DNA of 24,206 nt from Firmicutes bacterium UBA3906 (GTDB taxonomy: Bacteria > Bacillota > Clostridia > Caldicoprobacterales > DTU083), in contig DGFG01000008.1 of assembly GCA_002391555.1 (NCBI GenBank), positions 7,164 to 31,369 on the forward strand, in the 5' to 3' direction. Each line of letters opens with the position of its first letter. Within the stretch, counting starts at the first letter, position 1. Below the pieces are notes generated by a model. It made no database searches, was not told where the DNA came from, and saw only the letters and a list, made by a program, of their open reading frames with translations. Shown piece by piece: positions 23,228-24,206 of the stretch. A program made the translations under genes and the position numbers.

Positions 23228-24206
23228 ATCTTGATAGGGCTGCTATAGCTGACCCTATCAGGTTTGGATTGTCTGCCTTGACAAATTCATAGTAAAGACC
23301 CCTCTCATCCACCATATGTTTTTTTAGGTAGTATTGGATCTTTTCCTTCATGGACTTTAGCTTGTAAAAGGTGGACCCATCAGCTGTAATACAAAGGGGC
23401 ATGGTTGGATCATTGCCAGCTTCGGCCTTTACTGCTACTGCTGTTAGGTTAAGGGCTACTAGCTTTGCCGCCCTCTCAATACAGGCATCTACTAGATAGT
23501 AAAGGGTTTGTCGGTCCCTACTAGCCTCTACCGGGTCTTGGCTACACATATTTGAAAGCAGGTTGTCTCCATGAGGGCTGTCTAAAAATGCATCAGTATC
23601 AAAGGCAGTAAAGTCATTTAGTCCCTCTAGCTTGTCTCTTAGGCTGTCTGAAAAAAGGCCAGCCCTAGCGGCCTTTTTAAACAAGGCTAATAGGAGACCA
23701 TAAAGATAAGCACCAGATATCATCTTTTCAAATCTTGATTGGTTGGGGTTTATTGTTGTAGCATCAAATTCGTCATCTACTAGGCCAGTAGGTGCCTTTC
23801 CATAACCACCGGACTCCATATTTATCAGCATATTTTTAAAGTCGCAGCCCCTGTCACCGATTTTTTCGATATTTTCAGTCTTTTCTATATAACAGGTATT
23901 GGTACCTGTCCCGAGTATAAAGCCTACATAGCTAGAGTAGCTACGGTTTGGATAGGTAGCCCTACCACCTAATAGGGTAGATACAGTGTCATTTAAAAGA
24001 ACTATTTTTTTATCGGCCCTGTAGCCTGCCTTTTCAGCTGCCCTGAGTAGGCCCTCACCGATAGCCTCTCCTACCATATCCTTTACCCTTATCTCCTTGC
24101 TAAATCGGATCAGCTTGCCATCACCACTTGGCAAGATCTCTGTTGGGTAGGAAAAGCAAAAGCCGATTTTGTCACTTTTATCAATTACAGGACTTATATA
24201 CTTAAC
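23226..24206 (-). CDS. Eukaryote-type hexokinase (N-terminus beyond window, partial)
   Basis: The frame is open from the right edge to a TAA at 23226, giving 326 residues; the start lies outside. Hexokinase (PF00349/PF03727-type) marks in order are GFCFSYPTE, LLNDTVSTLLGG (catalytic Asp of the NDT motif), GFILGTGTNTCYIE (phosphate loop), NMESGGYG (the glucose-binding Glu segment), FEKMISGAYLYGL and ITADGSTFYK (adenosine motif). It phosphorylates hexoses at position 6 with ATP. Bacterial glucose kinases are mostly ROK or Glk proteins, so this family is a minority type known in some Clostridia and spirochaetes. An internal TTG at 24134 was not taken as a start because conserved sequence continues upstream. 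It lies convergent with GH8. Confidence 0.92.
   Translation of the reverse strand, partial: VKYISPVIDKSDKIGFCFSYPTEILPSGDGKLIRFSKEIRVKDMVGEAIGEGLLRAAEKAGYRADKKIVLLNDTVSTLLGGRATYPNRSYSSYVGFILGTGTNTCYIEKTENIEKIGDRGCDFKNMLINMESGGYGKAPTGLVDDEFDATTINPNQSRFEKMISGAYLYGLLLALFKKAARAGLFSDSLRDKLEGLNDFTAFDTDAFLDSPHGDNLLSNMCSQDPVEASRDRQTLYYLVDACIERAAKLVALNLTAVAVKAEAGNDPTMPLCITADGSTFYKLKSMKEKIQYYLKKHMVDERGLYYEFVKADNPNLIGSAIAALSR

Noticed and set aside
24132..24134. Hexokinase starting at the TTG at 24134
   Set aside because: The frame stays open to the window edge and encodes the conserved GFCFSYPTE segment upstream, so the gene is cut by the window.

Overview
The window looks like the chromosome of a fermentative, xylan-degrading low-GC Gram-positive, most likely a member of the Clostridia (Bacillota). 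The evidence is AT-rich DNA with strong GGAGG-type ribosome sites, heavy use of ATA, CTA and AGG codons, several TTG starts behind good Shine-Dalgarno sequences, Gram-positive lipoproteins, a YdjI/YdjG/YdjH set, and a eukaryote-type hexokinase of the kind found in some Clostridia. The genus cannot be fixed from sequence alone. No insertion sequence, phage gene, tRNA, rRNA or CRISPR array was seen.

Layout. (1) 1-7157, minus strand: one tightly coupled operon, in transcription order a 970-aa sugar-binding protein with two N-terminal sugar-binding-like modules, two MalF/MalG-type permeases, a secreted NHL-repeat/TPR protein with a C-terminal membrane anchor, a YIP1-family membrane protein, and an acidic exported protein cut by the left edge. 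A sigma-A-type promoter lies at 7310-7339. (2) 7439-11461, minus strand: an HlyD-like lipoprotein adaptor and a 954-aa FtsX-type permease, with their own promoter. Neither this pair nor the importer has an ATPase in the window. (3) 11779-12231: Hsp20 with a good promoter and a CtsR-like operator just downstream of the predicted start of transcription; then a 490-base intergenic region; then DegV on the plus strand. (4) 13720-16372: a lipoprotein GH10 xylanase diverging from a dCMP-deaminase-family gene; their promoters overlap, and a perfect 16-bp palindrome sits at the predicted xylanase transcription start. (5) 16537-18369: a membrane-anchored MutS-family ATPase. (6) 18615-23083, plus strand: SPFH/zinc-ribbon (YdjI-like), zinc-ribbon membrane protein (YdjG-like), TPM-domain protein (YdjH-like), then an intracellular GH8 reducing-end xylose-releasing exo-oligoxylanase. 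(7) 23226-24206, minus strand: hexokinase, cut by the right edge.

Working together: the surface-tethered GH10 can cut xylan outside the cell, the ABC importer is a reasonable candidate for bringing in oligosaccharides (its substrate is not visible), the cytoplasmic GH8 can release xylose from the reducing ends, and the hexokinase phosphorylates hexoses. The most novel-looking part is the importer operon, in which a very large binding protein with duplicated sugar-binding-like modules is joined by NHL/TPR, YIP1 and acidic exported subunits that ordinary sugar importers lack.
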